DNA of 64,000 nucleotides from Rhizobium sp. R634 (GCF_002211305.1 NZ_LOKW01000028.1:62001-126000), one strand, 5' to 3'; shown: positions 8,454 through 17,367, counted from the first letter of the stretch. Translations and numbers: made by a program. Notes: generated by a model not told the origin, from the letters alone.

Positions 8454-9368
8454 ATGCTCAAGCGTATCGACGCCAGCCAGGTGCGCATCGGAATGTTTGT
8501 TGAAGCCATCGAGGGCCTGTGGCAGGACCCTCTCTTGTCCCGGCGCAGATTTTCCCTGCGACGCGAGACCGATGCGGCAAAAATTCGCAAATGCGGCACA
8601 GCCAGTGTGGTCATCAACACCAGCAAGGGTGTCGATACCGACGGCCTGCCGGGGCGTGACACCGAGATCGATATCAAGGCCGCGCTCGAGACGGTCCATA
8701 AATCCGTGCAGATACTGGAAGAGGTTTTCGGGAAGCTGCGGAATGGCGAGGGGATCAGCGCCGATCATGTGGCGCCGGTAATTTCCTCCGTCTCCAAGTC
8801 GATGGAGGAGAACCCTTCGGTTTTCTTGAGCGTCACGCGCCTGAAATCAAAGGACGAAGTGACATTTCTGCATTCCATCTCGGTGAGCGCGCTGATGATC
8901 CTCTTCGGCCGCCATCTCGCTCTCGACGAGGAGACGGTGCAGATGCTCGGCACCGCCGGGTTGCTGCACGACGTCGGCAAGCTCGAAATTCCGCTTGAGG
9001 TGCTCAACAAGGAAGGGCGGCTGGAGCAGGATGAGATCACGCTGATCCGGGGGCATCCGGAGAAGGGACACGCATTCCTGTCGCGGCAGGAGGGCATGTC
9101 GCAGATCGTTCTCGATGTCTGCCTCAATCATCACGAGCGCATGGACGGCAAGGGCTATCCGCGCAGGCTGCCCGGCAGCAAGGTGAGCCTTCACACGCGC
9201 ATTGCGACGATCTGCGACGTCTATGACGCCCTGACCTCGGTGCGGCCTTACAAGGCGCGGTGGAGCGCGAACGATGCGCTGAAATGGATGCTCGGCAATG
9301 AAGGCCATTTCGACCGCCGGCTGCTGAAAAAATTCGCTCTGTGCCTTTCCGTCGCCGCCGTGAGCTGA
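8454..9368 (+). CDS. HD-GYP domain protein, probable cyclic-di-GMP phosphodiesterase
   Basis: A 304-residue cytoplasmic protein. The N-terminal 120 residues (MLKRIDASQVRIGMFVEAIEG...) match the DUF3391-type domain that often precedes HD-GYP. The HD-GYP domain follows with HDVGK, the HHERMDGKGYPRRLPG signature and the RIATICDVYDALTSVRPYK tail; all metal ligands look intact. Such enzymes hydrolyse cyclic-di-GMP and promote motility over biofilm formation. It has no membrane or receiver domain, and no obvious partner gene nearby. Confidence 0.9.
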   Translation: MLKRIDASQVRIGMFVEAIEGLWQDPLLSRRRFSLRRETDAAKIRKCGTASVVINTSKGVDTDGLPGRDTEIDIKAALETVHKSVQILEEVFGKLRNGEGISADHVAPVISSVSKSMEENPSVFLSVTRLKSKDEVTFLHSISVSALMILFGRHLALDEETVQMLGTAGLLHDVGKLEIPLEVLNKEGRLEQDEITLIRGHPEKGHAFLSRQEGMSQIVLDVCLNHHERMDGKGYPRRLPGSKVSLHTRIATICDVYDALTSVRPYKARWSANDALKWMLGNEGHFDRRLLKKFALCLSVAAVS

Positions 9369-9388
9369 GGTTTCCCGGTTTCGGAAGG

Positions 9389-9421
9389 AAAAAGCCCGCG
9401 GGGATCTCGTCCGCCGCGGGC
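9389..9421 (-). terminator. Rho-independent terminator of the aminotransferase gene
   Basis: Arms GCCCGCGG and CCGCGGGC, followed on the minus strand by five T residues (9393-9389). It lies 30 bases past the aminotransferase stop and close to the end of the convergent HD-GYP gene. Confidence 0.75.
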
Positions 9422-9450
9422 CATGGTGTCGGAAGCCGTCGGAAGATGCT

Positions 9451-10776
9451 TCAGATGTTGTTCTGCAGGATGGTCCTGAGCTTGCCGAAAAGCTCGTCGA
9501 TATGCTGCTTCTCGATGATCAGCGGCGGGGAAAGCGCGATGATATCGCCGGTGGTGCGGATCAGGAGGCCGCTTTCATAGGCCTTCAGGAAAGCGGTGAA
9601 GGCGCGCTTGGTCGGCTCGCCGGCGATCGGGTCGAGCTCGATCGCGCCGATCAGGCCGGTGTTCCTGATATCGATGACGTTGGGGCAGTCCTTGAGCGAA
9701 TGCAGCGCGTCGGCCCAATAGTCGGAGAGTTCGGCGGCGCGGGTGAGCAGGCCTTCCTCCTTATAGGTGTCGAGCGTGGCAAGGGCGGCGGCAGACGCGA
9801 TCGGGTTGCCGGAATAGGTATAGCCGTGGAAGAACTCGATCATGTGCTCCGGACCGTTCATGAAGGCGTCATGGATCTCGGAGGTGACGAAGACTGCGCC
9901 CATCGGGATGACACCGTTGGTCAGTCCCTTGGCGGCGGTGATCATGTCGGGCTTGACGTCGTAATATTGCGCGGCGAAGGGGGCGCCGAGACGGCCGAAG
10001 CCGGTGATGACCTCGTCGAAGATCAGCAGGATGCCGTGCTTGGTGCAGATCTCGCGCAGCTTCTGCAGGTAGCCCTTCGGCGGGATCAAAACGCCGGTGG
10101 AGCCGGCCACCGGCTCGACGATCACGGCGGCGACGGTGGAGGCGTCATGCAGCGTGACGATCCGCTCCAGTTCGGTGGCGATATCGCCGCCATGTTCGGG
10201 TTCGCCGCGGGTGAAGTTGTTCTTGCCGGGCTGGTGGGTGTGCGGCATGTGATCGACGCCGGTCAGAAGCGTGCCGAACATCTTGCGATTGGTGACGATG
10301 CCGCCGACGGAGATACCGCCGAAATTGACGCCGTGATAGCCGCGCTCGCGGCCGATCAGGCGGAAGCGCGAACCATTGCCCTTCACGCGGTGATAGGCGA
10401 GCGCCACCTTGAGCGCCGTCTCGACGGATTCGGAGCCGGAATTGGTGTAGAGAACGTGGTTCAGGCCTTCCGGGGCGATGTCGACTAGGCGGTTCGCCAG
10501 TTCGAAGGCTTTGGGGTGGCCGAGTTGGAAGGCCGGCGCATAATCGAGCTCGCCGGCCTGCTCGCGGATCGCCTCGGTGATCTTCGGGCGGCAGTGGCCG
10601 GCATTGACGCACCAGAGGCCCGCCGTGCCGTCGAGCACCTGCCGGCCGTCATGGGTGGTGTAATACATGTCCTTGGCGCCGACGAACAAACGCGGCTCCT
10701 TCTTGAACTGGCGATTTGCCGTAAACGGCATCCAGAAGGCGCGAAGATCGTTCGGTGCGTTGAGGCGATTGGACAT
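9451..10776 (-). CDS. Class III aminotransferase, omega-amino acid (beta-alanine):pyruvate type
   Basis: A 441-residue PLP-dependent aminotransferase of class III. It carries AFWMPFTANRQFKKEPRLFVGAKDMYY at the start, TNSGSESVETALK, the GYHGVNFGGISVGG loop, the FDEVITGFGR aspartate contacting PLP, and the lysine in ITAAKGLTNG that forms the Schiff base. This signature matches beta-alanine/omega-amino acid:pyruvate aminotransferases, which pass the amino group from beta-alanine or similar amines to pyruvate. The start at 10776 follows an upstream purine-rich site. Substrate is predicted from motif resemblance only. Confidence 0.9.
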   Translation of the reverse strand: MSNRLNAPNDLRAFWMPFTANRQFKKEPRLFVGAKDMYYTTHDGRQVLDGTAGLWCVNAGHCRPKITEAIREQAGELDYAPAFQLGHPKAFELANRLVDIAPEGLNHVLYTNSGSESVETALKVALAYHRVKGNGSRFRLIGRERGYHGVNFGGISVGGIVTNRKMFGTLLTGVDHMPHTHQPGKNNFTRGEPEHGGDIATELERIVTLHDASTVAAVIVEPVAGSTGVLIPPKGYLQKLREICTKHGILLIFDEVITGFGRLGAPFAAQYYDVKPDMITAAKGLTNGVIPMGAVFVTSEIHDAFMNGPEHMIEFFHGYTYSGNPIASAAALATLDTYKEEGLLTRAAELSDYWADALHSLKDCPNVIDIRNTGLIGAIELDPIAGEPTKRAFTAFLKAYESGLLIRTTGDIIALSPPLIIEKQHIDELFGKLRTILQNNI

Positions 10777-10984
10777 GCTGTTCTCCTGGCCGCTGGCGGC
10801 CCGTTCCCGGGGCTCTACGCCCATATTTTTACTGTCCGGTCAAATTATCAAGGCTTGTCGACGCGTCAACGAGAAAAGTCCCGACGGTCCCCCTGGGACC
10901 GGCAGATCGAGGCGCGTCTCACGATCCTTCACCTTCGCCGGCAGGAAAAGCGATGGCCTATCTCGGAGGTGACAGGCGCGCCTG

Positions 10985-11027
10985 AAAAGGCACGACCGGC
11001 AAATCGCGAGGATCTGCCGGTCGTGCC
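10985..11027 (-). terminator. Strong Rho-independent terminator of the NolR-like gene
   Basis: A perfect 13-bp stem (GGCACGACCGGCA and TGCCGGTCGTGCC) with a 13-base loop, followed on the minus strand by TTTT. It lies about 100 bases after the regulator stop. The rest of the 347-bp gap 10777-11123 holds no recognisable gene, only the aminotransferase promoter region. Confidence 0.8.
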
Positions 11028-11123
11028 ATTAAGGTTCTGGTGCTGAAATATCGTTGCCGCGCCTCCGGGAACATCCCCTTACGGACACGATATCTGCCGA
11101 CACTCATGTCAGCGCTATCATCA

Positions 11124-11441
11124 TCAGGCTGCGGATCGATTCCTGCTCTGAACGAGGTAGATGTCTTCGAGCGTCGCCAGGATCTTCATGACGGGCTCGG
11201 AGGTGCTGGAATAATAGATGGTCTGTGCGTCGCGGCGTGTCTTGACCAGCTTCTGCGCACGCAGTTTCGAAAGGTGCTGGGAGAGAGCCGACTGGCTGAG
11301 GCCGACCTGCGTTGCGAGCACGCCGACGGCGACTTCGCCTTTTACAAGGCTGCACAGGATCAGCAATCGCTTCGGGTTGGCCATGGCCGACAATAAAGCT
11401 GCCGCCACATTTGTGTGGTCGGCCAAATCAGAGGTTTCCAT
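11124..11441 (-). CDS. nolR: ArsR-family transcriptional regulator, NolR-like
   Basis: A 105-residue winged-helix repressor. The segment AMANPKRLLILCSLVKGEVAVGVLA, then the recognition helix LSQSALSQHLSKLRAQ and the wing RRDAQTIYYSS, closely match the Sinorhizobium NolR sequence as I remember it. The C-terminal tail is shorter and different. NolR represses nodulation genes and its own gene and acts as a global regulator. There is no CXC metal site of the ArsR/SmtB metal sensors. It is a single gene with its own terminator. Symbol assignment is by motif likeness, so orthology should be treated as probable. Confidence 0.85.
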   Translation of the reverse strand: METSDLADHTNVAAALLSAMANPKRLLILCSLVKGEVAVGVLATQVGLSQSALSQHLSKLRAQKLVKTRRDAQTIYYSSTSEPVMKILATLEDIYLVQSRNRSAA

Positions 11442-11558
11442 ATTGTTATCTTCCTAATGCGAAACGTACGTCATCCGTGTTGGCACAGGCCGCCCAGACG
11501 GAATACGACTAGGCGGCGAAAACTAGCAATTAGGCTCGAAGATTGTATATACCTAAAT

Positions 11559-12308
11559 TTAAGGTATCGAGTATGCTATTTTAGATATGTTTGAACAAAT
11601 GTGATCGGAATCCACAGCCAGGGTTTCGAATTCATATCGCAGCAAAAAGTCACCCGAAATCATGTCGAAGCCTGCGGGATCGATACCGCAAATGCGCCAG
11701 GAGCCCGATTCTGGCGCCTTCAACCGTGTTGCGAGGGTTTCCGCTATATCGGGGTGTCGCGCTATTAAATCTTGCACTGTTTCATCAGCTTTGGCGGCAA
11801 CCTCTTCATTGGCCGCCGACTGGATGACGAGATCGCGCCCCGCGAGCAGGTAGGCGCGGCCGAAGCCGCCATTGAGGCTGGCCTGTTCCGGTTTGAGACG
11901 AAAGAAGAGAAAATCCGGGAAGTCAATATAGAGTTTTGCCTTGGCATGGCGGTCGAGGAAGCGCGTGCGGATGCGCTCGTGGATCGCGCTGCCGCTCTCG
12001 ACTGGTTCTGCCAGGCACTGGGTCGTCAGACGGGCGTAAGCAAGCGGATCGCCCTTGCCCGGCTCGCCGGTGAGCAGCGATGCGCGCGGGTCGCTCGCGA
12101 GCGCCTTCGTGTGGGCCGACAGCCGGGAAACGAGAATGACCGGCGTGCCGTCGATATCGGTGGCGAGGAGGACGCGGCTGGCGAAGGGAAAGCCGCTCTC
12201 GGGGTCGAGAACGGCAATCGCGGCATAGCGGGCGGAGCGCAGCAACACGCGGGCGAGCTTGCGCGCCTCGTCATCGGTTTCGCGTATAGGCGAGGGCTGA
12301 TCTTTCAT
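11559..12308 (-). CDS. hugZ: HugZ-like haem utilisation / PNPOx-fold protein
   Basis: A 249-residue protein with an N-terminal split-barrel pyridoxamine-phosphate-oxidase-like domain (about residues 15-150: LARVLLRSARYAAIAVLDPESGFPFAS, then GDPLAYARLT) and a C-terminal DUF2470-like domain (about residues 165-245) ending GIDPAGFDMISGD. This two-domain order is that of the HugZ family, of which some members bind and degrade haem. It lies 31 bp after choV on the same strand and could be partly co-transcribed. Its ATG directly abuts a hairpin. A role in haem breakdown is inferred from the family. Confidence 0.82.
   Translation of the reverse strand: MKDQPSPIRETDDEARKLARVLLRSARYAAIAVLDPESGFPFASRVLLATDIDGTPVILVSRLSAHTKALASDPRASLLTGEPGKGDPLAYARLTTQCLAEPVESGSAIHERIRTRFLDRHAKAKLYIDFPDFLFFRLKPEQASLNGGFGRAYLLAGRDLVIQSAANEEVAAKADETVQDLIARHPDIAETLATRLKAPESGSWRICGIDPAGFDMISGDFLLRYEFETLAVDSDHICSNISKIAYSIP
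11580..11595 (+). promoter_or_regulatory. Candidate NolR box
   Basis: TTTAG, nine bases, then AA fits the published consensus (A/T)TTAG-N9-A(T/A). It lies about 140 bp upstream of the nolR start, inside the last codons of the hugZ-like gene. Beside it, a near-palindrome ACCTAAATTTAAGGT (11551-11565) overlaps the hugZ-like stop. The short consensus makes chance matches likely. Confidence 0.3.
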
Positions 12309-12331
12309 ATCCGCTTTGTGGCAAAGCGGAT
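12309..12331 (-). promoter_or_regulatory. Hairpin abutting the hugZ-like start codon
   Basis: A perfect 10-bp stem (ATCCGCTTTG and CAAAGCGGAT, 3-base loop) occupies the whole gap between the choV stop and the hugZ-like ATG. It ends directly at the start codon and covers the place where a ribosome site would be. It lacks a T-run, so translation control or a processing signal is more likely than termination. Confidence 0.55.
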
Positions 12332-12339
12332 TGAAAACA

Positions 12340-13392
12340 TCAAGCGTCCTCCTTGCGGCGATGGCGGGTGAGGCCGGCGACGATATCCTGGGCCGTGATG
12401 GTGCCGATAACCGTACCGTTTTCCACGATGCCGATGCTGCCCGGCTGGCGGGCGAGCACGTCGAGGATATCGACGAGCGGGGTCGCGGCGCGGGCCGTGG
12501 CGCTGACGCTCATGCCGGCGGCCGTCTGGCCGAGGCCGGGCTGCATGACGTCGGCGGCGGTCAGCATGTTGATCGGATTGAGGTTCTGCACGAAATCGGC
12601 GACATACTGGTCGGCGGGGTTCTTGACGATGTCATGCGGCGTTCCGCACTGAATGATGCGTCCGCCCTCCATGATGGCGATGCGGTTGCCGATGCGGAAG
12701 GCCTCGTCGAGATCGTGGCTGACGAAGAGAATGGTCTTCTTCAGCCGCCGCTGGAACTCCAGCAGTTCGTCCTGCAGGCGGGTGCGGATCAGCGGATCGA
12801 GAGCCGAGAACGGTTCGTCCATCAGCAAGATCGGCGCGCCGGTGGCAAAGGCGCGGGCGAGGCCGACACGCTGCTGCATGCCGCCTGATAGTTCGTTGAC
12901 CTTGCGGTCCGCCCACTTCGTCAGGTTGACGAGTTCGAGCTGCTCGCCGACGCGCTGCTTGCGTTCGGCCTCCGGCATGCCGGCAAGTTCGAGACCGAAG
13001 CCGACATTCTCGGCGACGGTGCGCCAGGGCAGGAGCGCGAACTGCTGGAACACCATGGAGACGGTGTGGGTGCGCAGGCCGCGCAGGGTCTTCGCATTGC
13101 ATTTGTAGGGGTTGACGGGGCCGGTGACGGTCGAGACCGAAACGTCGCCGCGCACCACGGGCGCAAGCCCGTTGACGGCGCGCAGCAGCGTCGACTTGCC
13201 GGAGCCGGAGAGGCCCATCAGCACGAGGATCTCGCCTTCCTCGATGCTCAGCGAGGCATTGGCGACGCCGAGCACGAGGCCGGTTGCGGCGCCGATCTCA
13301 TCGCGCGTTTTGCCCTGATCGGCCATTGCGAGGGCCGTTTCCGGCCGGTCGCCGAAGATGATGCTGACATCCTTGAAGCTTACCGCGGTCAT
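12340..13392 (-). CDS. choV: Choline ABC transporter ATP-binding protein ChoV
   Basis: A 350-residue ATPase of the glycine-betaine/choline type. It has Walker A GLSGSGKST, the signature LSGGMQQRVGLARAFA, Walker B ILLMDEPFSALDPL and the switch HDLDEA. A C-terminal CBS-like region (about residues 280-345, ...IGIVENGTVIGTITAQDIV) is typical of osmotically linked importers. It overlaps choW by ATGA. Together with ChoX and ChoW it imports choline, a nutrient and a precursor of phosphatidylcholine and glycine betaine in rhizobia. Confidence 0.94.
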   Translation of the reverse strand: MTAVSFKDVSIIFGDRPETALAMADQGKTRDEIGAATGLVLGVANASLSIEEGEILVLMGLSGSGKSTLLRAVNGLAPVVRGDVSVSTVTGPVNPYKCNAKTLRGLRTHTVSMVFQQFALLPWRTVAENVGFGLELAGMPEAERKQRVGEQLELVNLTKWADRKVNELSGGMQQRVGLARAFATGAPILLMDEPFSALDPLIRTRLQDELLEFQRRLKKTILFVSHDLDEAFRIGNRIAIMEGGRIIQCGTPHDIVKNPADQYVADFVQNLNPINMLTAADVMQPGLGQTAAGMSVSATARAATPLVDILDVLARQPGSIGIVENGTVIGTITAQDIVAGLTRHRRKEDA

Positions 13393-14234
13393 GCGCCGTC
13401 TCCTTCATCCGCCGTGCGGAACATGCGGTCGAGAATGATCGCCAGGATGACGATACAGAGACCAGCTTCGAAGCCCTTGGCGACATTGACGGTGTTCAGT
13501 GCGCGCACCACAGGCACGCCGAGACCGTCGGCGCCGACGAGAGCCGCAATAACCACCATCGACAGCGACAGCATGATGGTTTGGGTGAGGCCCGCCATGA
13601 TCTGCGGCGCGGCGAAGGGAAGCTCGACCTTGCGCAGCACCTGCATCGGCCGGGCGCCGAAGGCGACAGCCGCTTCGACGAGCGACGGCGGCGTCGAGAT
13701 GATGCCGAGGCGCGTCAGCCGGATGGGGGCGGGGATCGCGAAGATGACGGTCGCGATAAGGCCCGGCACCATGCCGAGGCCAAACAGGATCAGCGCCGGG
13801 ATCAGATAGACGAATGTCGGGATCGTCTGCATCAGATCGAGTGCGGGACGCATGGCGGCATAGATCCAGGCGCGGCGGGCAGCCGCGATGCCGAGCGGAA
13901 TGCCGATCACCATGCTGACGAAGGTGGAGGCGAGCACGAGCGCAAGCGTCTCCGTCGTTTCCTTCCAGTAGCCCTGGTTCATGATCAGCAGCAGCCCAAG
14001 ACAGGTGAAGAGGGTGACCGCGATCGACCGGCGCAGCCAGAAGGCGATGGCCGTGATGATGGCAATGACAATTAGCGGGTGGGGCGTCTGCAACACGAAG
14101 AGCAGGCCGTCGATGACGTGCGACAGCAGCGAGGCGAGTTGGTCGAAGAACCATGCGCCATTCGAGGTCAGCCAGTCCACGAAGGCTTTGGCCCATGAGC
14201 CGATGGGAATTTTAAAGTCGGTGATCCAATTCAA
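13389..14234 (-). CDS. choW: Choline ABC transporter permease ChoW
   Basis: A 281-residue membrane permease. After an amphipathic N-terminus (WITDFKIPIGSWAKAFVDWLT), typical of ProW/ChoW, several membrane helices follow from about residue 45. The cytoplasmic coupling loop EAAVAFGARPMQVLRKVELPFAAPQIMAGL is at about residues 185-215. It is the single permease type of the choline importer and probably acts as a dimer. It overlaps choV and is preceded by a hairpin that separates it from choX. Confidence 0.94.
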   Translation of the reverse strand: MNWITDFKIPIGSWAKAFVDWLTSNGAWFFDQLASLLSHVIDGLLFVLQTPHPLIVIAIITAIAFWLRRSIAVTLFTCLGLLLIMNQGYWKETTETLALVLASTFVSMVIGIPLGIAAARRAWIYAAMRPALDLMQTIPTFVYLIPALILFGLGMVPGLIATVIFAIPAPIRLTRLGIISTPPSLVEAAVAFGARPMQVLRKVELPFAAPQIMAGLTQTIMLSLSMVVIAALVGADGLGVPVVRALNTVNVAKGFEAGLCIVILAIILDRMFRTADEGDGA

Positions 14235-14270
14235 GGGGCGCGCCTATCCAGAAAAAATCAACAATCGGAC

Positions 14271-14298
14271 AAAATGAAACGGGGCGGCAAGCCGCCCC
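14271..14298 (-). terminator. Partial terminator between choX and choW
   Basis: A 7-bp GC stem (GGGGCGG and CCGCCCC, loop CAAG) followed on the minus strand by GTTTCATTTT. It lies inside the operon, so it probably reduces read-through and keeps the binding protein more abundant than permease and ATPase. Confidence 0.65.
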
Positions 14299-14308
14299 AT
14301 TCACATTA

Positions 14309-15265
14309 TCAAAGGCCGAGACCGGTCTTGGCGGCCGAGAGCGCATCGCCCTTGCCGTCGCGGCTCTTGACGCCGGCCAGCCAGGGCTCGAGCGCGGCCG
14401 GATTGGCCTTCAGCCATTCGGTCGCCGCCGCTTCCGGCTCCTTGCCGTCGTCGAGGATTTTGCCCATGATCTGGTTCTCCATGTCGAGGGAGAACGTCAG
14501 GTTCTTCAGCATCGCGCCGACATTCGGGCATTCGCTGAGATAACCGGCGCGGACATTGGTGTAGACCTTGGCGCCGCCGAAATCAGGCCCGAAGACGTCG
14601 TCGCCGCCGGTGAGGTATGTCAGCTTGAAGTTGGTGTTCATCGGATGGGGTTCCCAGCCGAGGAAGACGACGGGCTTGCCCGCCTTCTCGGCACGGGCGA
14701 CCTGGGCGAGCATACCCTGTTCGGAGGATTCGACGACTTCCATGTCCTTCATGCCGAAGGTGTTCTTTTCGATCAGGTCCATGACGAGGCGGTTGCCGTC
14801 ATTGCCGGGCTCGATGCCATAGATCTTGCCGTCGAGATCGTCCTTATGGGCAGCGATGTCCTTGAAGTCCTTGATGCCGAGTTCCGCGCCCTTGGCGTTG
14901 GTGGCCAGTGTGTACTTGGCGCCGACGAGGTTGGGGCCGAAGGATTCGACCGACTTGTCGTCGAGATAGGGACGGACGTCCTTTTCCTGCGTCGGCATCC
15001 AGTTGCCGAGGAAGATGTCGATATCCTTGTTCTTCAGCGAGGTATAGGTGACCGGCACCGAGAGAACCTTGACGTCGGTCTCATAGCCGATGCTCTTCAG
15101 CACCACGGATGCGGTGGCGGTGGTGGCGGTGATGTCAGTCCAGCCGACATCCGAGAAGCGGACGGTGGAGCAGCTGTCAGGGTCTGCGGCGAAGGCGGCG
15201 GTCGCAACGGAAAGGGCGGCGACGGCGGTTGCGGTGACGAGTTTGAATGTGCTTGTTGTTTTCAT
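14309..15265 (-). CDS. choX: Choline ABC transporter substrate-binding protein ChoX
   Basis: A 318-residue periplasmic binding protein of the OpuAC family. It starts with a signal peptide (about residues 1-23, ending AFA) and reads DPDSCSTVRFSDVGWTDITATTA, typical of rhizobial ChoX. The aromatic-rich region LGNWMPTQEKDVRPYL and the later VFLGWEPHPMN carry the tryptophans expected to cage the quaternary amine. The start at 15265 is chosen to give the signal peptide. It is the first gene of choXWV. In Sinorhizobium this system binds choline with high affinity. Confidence 0.94.
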   Translation of the reverse strand: MKTTSTFKLVTATAVAALSVATAAFAADPDSCSTVRFSDVGWTDITATTATASVVLKSIGYETDVKVLSVPVTYTSLKNKDIDIFLGNWMPTQEKDVRPYLDDKSVESFGPNLVGAKYTLATNAKGAELGIKDFKDIAAHKDDLDGKIYGIEPGNDGNRLVMDLIEKNTFGMKDMEVVESSEQGMLAQVARAEKAGKPVVFLGWEPHPMNTNFKLTYLTGGDDVFGPDFGGAKVYTNVRAGYLSECPNVGAMLKNLTFSLDMENQIMGKILDDGKEPEAAATEWLKANPAALEPWLAGVKSRDGKGDALSAAKTGLGL

Positions 15266-15499
15266 TTTAGACTCCCAGTCTTTAGGTCCCCAAGCCAATC
15301 ACCAATAGCCCAGTTTGACAAGCGACCTCAGTGTGTTTGCGTCGTATCGGCGGGTGCGATTGCGACGTTTGCAGATTTTTCGCGGTGGCCGGTTTTCGCG
15401 ACTGGCGGCGGCTTTTAAGCGTCGATTCCTGTGATTATTGCCGTCACGGGTCTTTTCTTTGCCGGTGCGAGCTTTCAATAACCGATCAAGGAGACATCG

Positions 15500-16102
15500 A
15501 TGGCAAAGCTCTATTTCAACTATTCGACGATGAACGCCGGCAAATCGACCATGCTGCTGCAGGCCTCCTATAATTATCAGGAGCGCGGCATGCGCACGGT
15601 CCAGCTGATCGCGGCCTTCGACGAGCGCGCCGGCCGGGGCGTCATCGGCTCCAGGATCGGGCTGGAGGCGAGCGCCATTCCCTTCGAGCCGGATGAGGAT
15701 CTGTTCCAGCTGATCATGGCATTGAGCGGCGAAGGGGAGCCGATCTCCTGCATCTTCGTCGACGAGGCCCATTTCATGACGCCTCTCCATGTCTGGCAAC
15801 TCGCCCGCATCGTCGACAGGCTTGGCATCCCCGTCATGGTCTACGGGCTCAGAACCGATTTTCAGGGCAAGCTGTTTCCGGCCTCGCAGGAGCTCCTGGC
15901 GATCGCCGACGAAATGCGCGAGGTGCGCACCATCTGCCATTGCGGGCGCAAGGCGACGATGGTGGTGCGGCTCGACGCGCAGGGCAAGGTGCTGCACGAA
16001 GGGGCGCAGATCGACGTCGGCGGCAACGAGAAATATGTCTCGCTCTGCCGCAGGCACTGGGACGACGAGATGAACGGCGCCTGGATCGCCGAGCCTGTCT
16101 GA
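15500..16102 (+). CDS. tdk: Thymidine kinase
   Basis: A 200-residue type II thymidine kinase that phosphorylates thymidine to dTMP in nucleotide salvage. The P-loop is MNAGKST (residues 11-17), the catalytic DEAHF lies at 88-92, and the C-terminal zinc-binding cysteines appear as CHCGRK and later CRRH. The lasso region (DVGGNEKYVSLCRRH) is intact. Length is normal. Start with AAGGAG nearby. It is divergent from choX across 234 bp and is followed by an unknown gene on the same strand. Confidence 0.95.
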   Translation: MAKLYFNYSTMNAGKSTMLLQASYNYQERGMRTVQLIAAFDERAGRGVIGSRIGLEASAIPFEPDEDLFQLIMALSGEGEPISCIFVDEAHFMTPLHVWQLARIVDRLGIPVMVYGLRTDFQGKLFPASQELLAIADEMREVRTICHCGRKATMVVRLDAQGKVLHEGAQIDVGGNEKYVSLCRRHWDDEMNGAWIAEPV

Positions 16103-16170
16103 AGCCGTCTGTTTTCTTTGGTGCGGTAAGCGACTAGCTTACCGGGCAGGAGATTCCCCGGAGAAATCAG

Positions 16171-17244
16171 GTGCGCAAAGCCCCGCCATTCGACAGCCAG
16201 TACGAAGCCGCAGGCGGCCTTGCCGAAAAGATTGCGGTCGAGGGAGCCTATTGCGCAGCCTGCATCCGCGCCTTCAACAGCGACGAAACACAGTCGGCCG
16301 ACGAGGTCTTCCTCGAACAGAACGCCCGCTTCCAGGCCCATATCGCCGATAGCGCGGCTTTGGATGCACTGCTTGCCGAGCTGGTCTTTTCGCTCGACCG
16401 GATGACGGCGGAGGTTTCGGCCGATCTCGACAGTTTCCGCGGATTGACGCTGCGCGAGAAAATGGCCGGCTGGACGTCGCGCCAACGGATGTGGCGCAAG
16501 CATACGGAGCGCGTGCGCGAGGCGCCCGTTATCGAGCGGCTGCTCGACCTCCTGACGAAATCGGACGCGCTCGCCAGGTTGATCGCCGGCCAGCGCGCCG
16601 AGATCATGGAACGTCACAAGGCGGCCGAACACAGCCTCGTCTCGATCGTCGAGCACCGGCGCCGGCTGGTCGATTCCATCGATATCGCCCGCCTGAAGAT
16701 GAAGGAGCTCAACGCCAAGGCGCTGACGACGCAGGGCCGCATCGGCGTCTACGGCAACAGGGCGCATTGGGAGCAGATGGAGGCGGAGCGGCGGGCGCTG
16801 AAGGCGGAGGCGGAGCGCATCTCCGCCGAGGAGCATGTGATGCGGGACGACAGCCAGCGGCGCGAGCGTTTCATCACGTTGTTCCAGGCCTTCGTCGATT
16901 CACTGAACGGCCGGATCGGCGCCTGCAACGTGCTGCTGCGCAAATTGATGATCGATGTCGAGGAGCGGCTCCTCATCTACCAGGCGCAGGTCGATACCGA
17001 CCGGCCGGGTATGAAGGGCAGGATCAAGCCGGAACTCTTTCCCGATATCGCGGCACCCATCAGGCTGTTCGAGAAGGGCATGCTGGTCGCCCAGGATTTG
17101 GAGCGGCGCAAGAGCCGCGCCGACCTGGAAGCGGCGGGAAGATTTCCTGCCTATGCCGAGCCGTTCCCGGAAAGCTCGGGAGCGCCGCTCATCGATGCGG
17201 CCCGCAGGTCCTTCCGCTTCAGCCTGCCTTTCCTGCGCTCCTGA
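16171..17244 (+). CDS. Unknown coiled-coil-rich protein
   Basis: A 357-residue protein starting at GTG. I do not recognise a family. It is highly charged and mostly helical, with heptad-like stretches at about residues 45-100 and 130-245 (for example MEAERRALKAEAERISAEEH). There is no signal peptide or membrane segment. The C-terminus ends with an amphipathic FRFSLPFLRS. It lies 69 bp after tdk on the same strand, then a repeat element and a DUF2333 gene follow. A structural or stress-related cytoplasmic role is only a guess. Confidence 0.75.
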   Translation: MRKAPPFDSQYEAAGGLAEKIAVEGAYCAACIRAFNSDETQSADEVFLEQNARFQAHIADSAALDALLAELVFSLDRMTAEVSADLDSFRGLTLREKMAGWTSRQRMWRKHTERVREAPVIERLLDLLTKSDALARLIAGQRAEIMERHKAAEHSLVSIVEHRRRLVDSIDIARLKMKELNAKALTTQGRIGVYGNRAHWEQMEAERRALKAEAERISAEEHVMRDDSQRRERFITLFQAFVDSLNGRIGACNVLLRKLMIDVEERLLIYQAQVDTDRPGMKGRIKPELFPDIAAPIRLFEKGMLVAQDLERRKSRADLEAAGRFPAYAEPFPESSGAPLIDAARRSFRFSLPFLRS

Positions 17245-17367
17245 GCCGTGAAGCGCGCGGTCGACGCTGCTTTCATTCGCAAAAATCGAGTGGCTCGTGT
17301 TGTGCTCGGCCCATCGAGCGCATATGTGGATGCAACGGGGCTGCGAATTATGCAGCAACTCAAAGTG

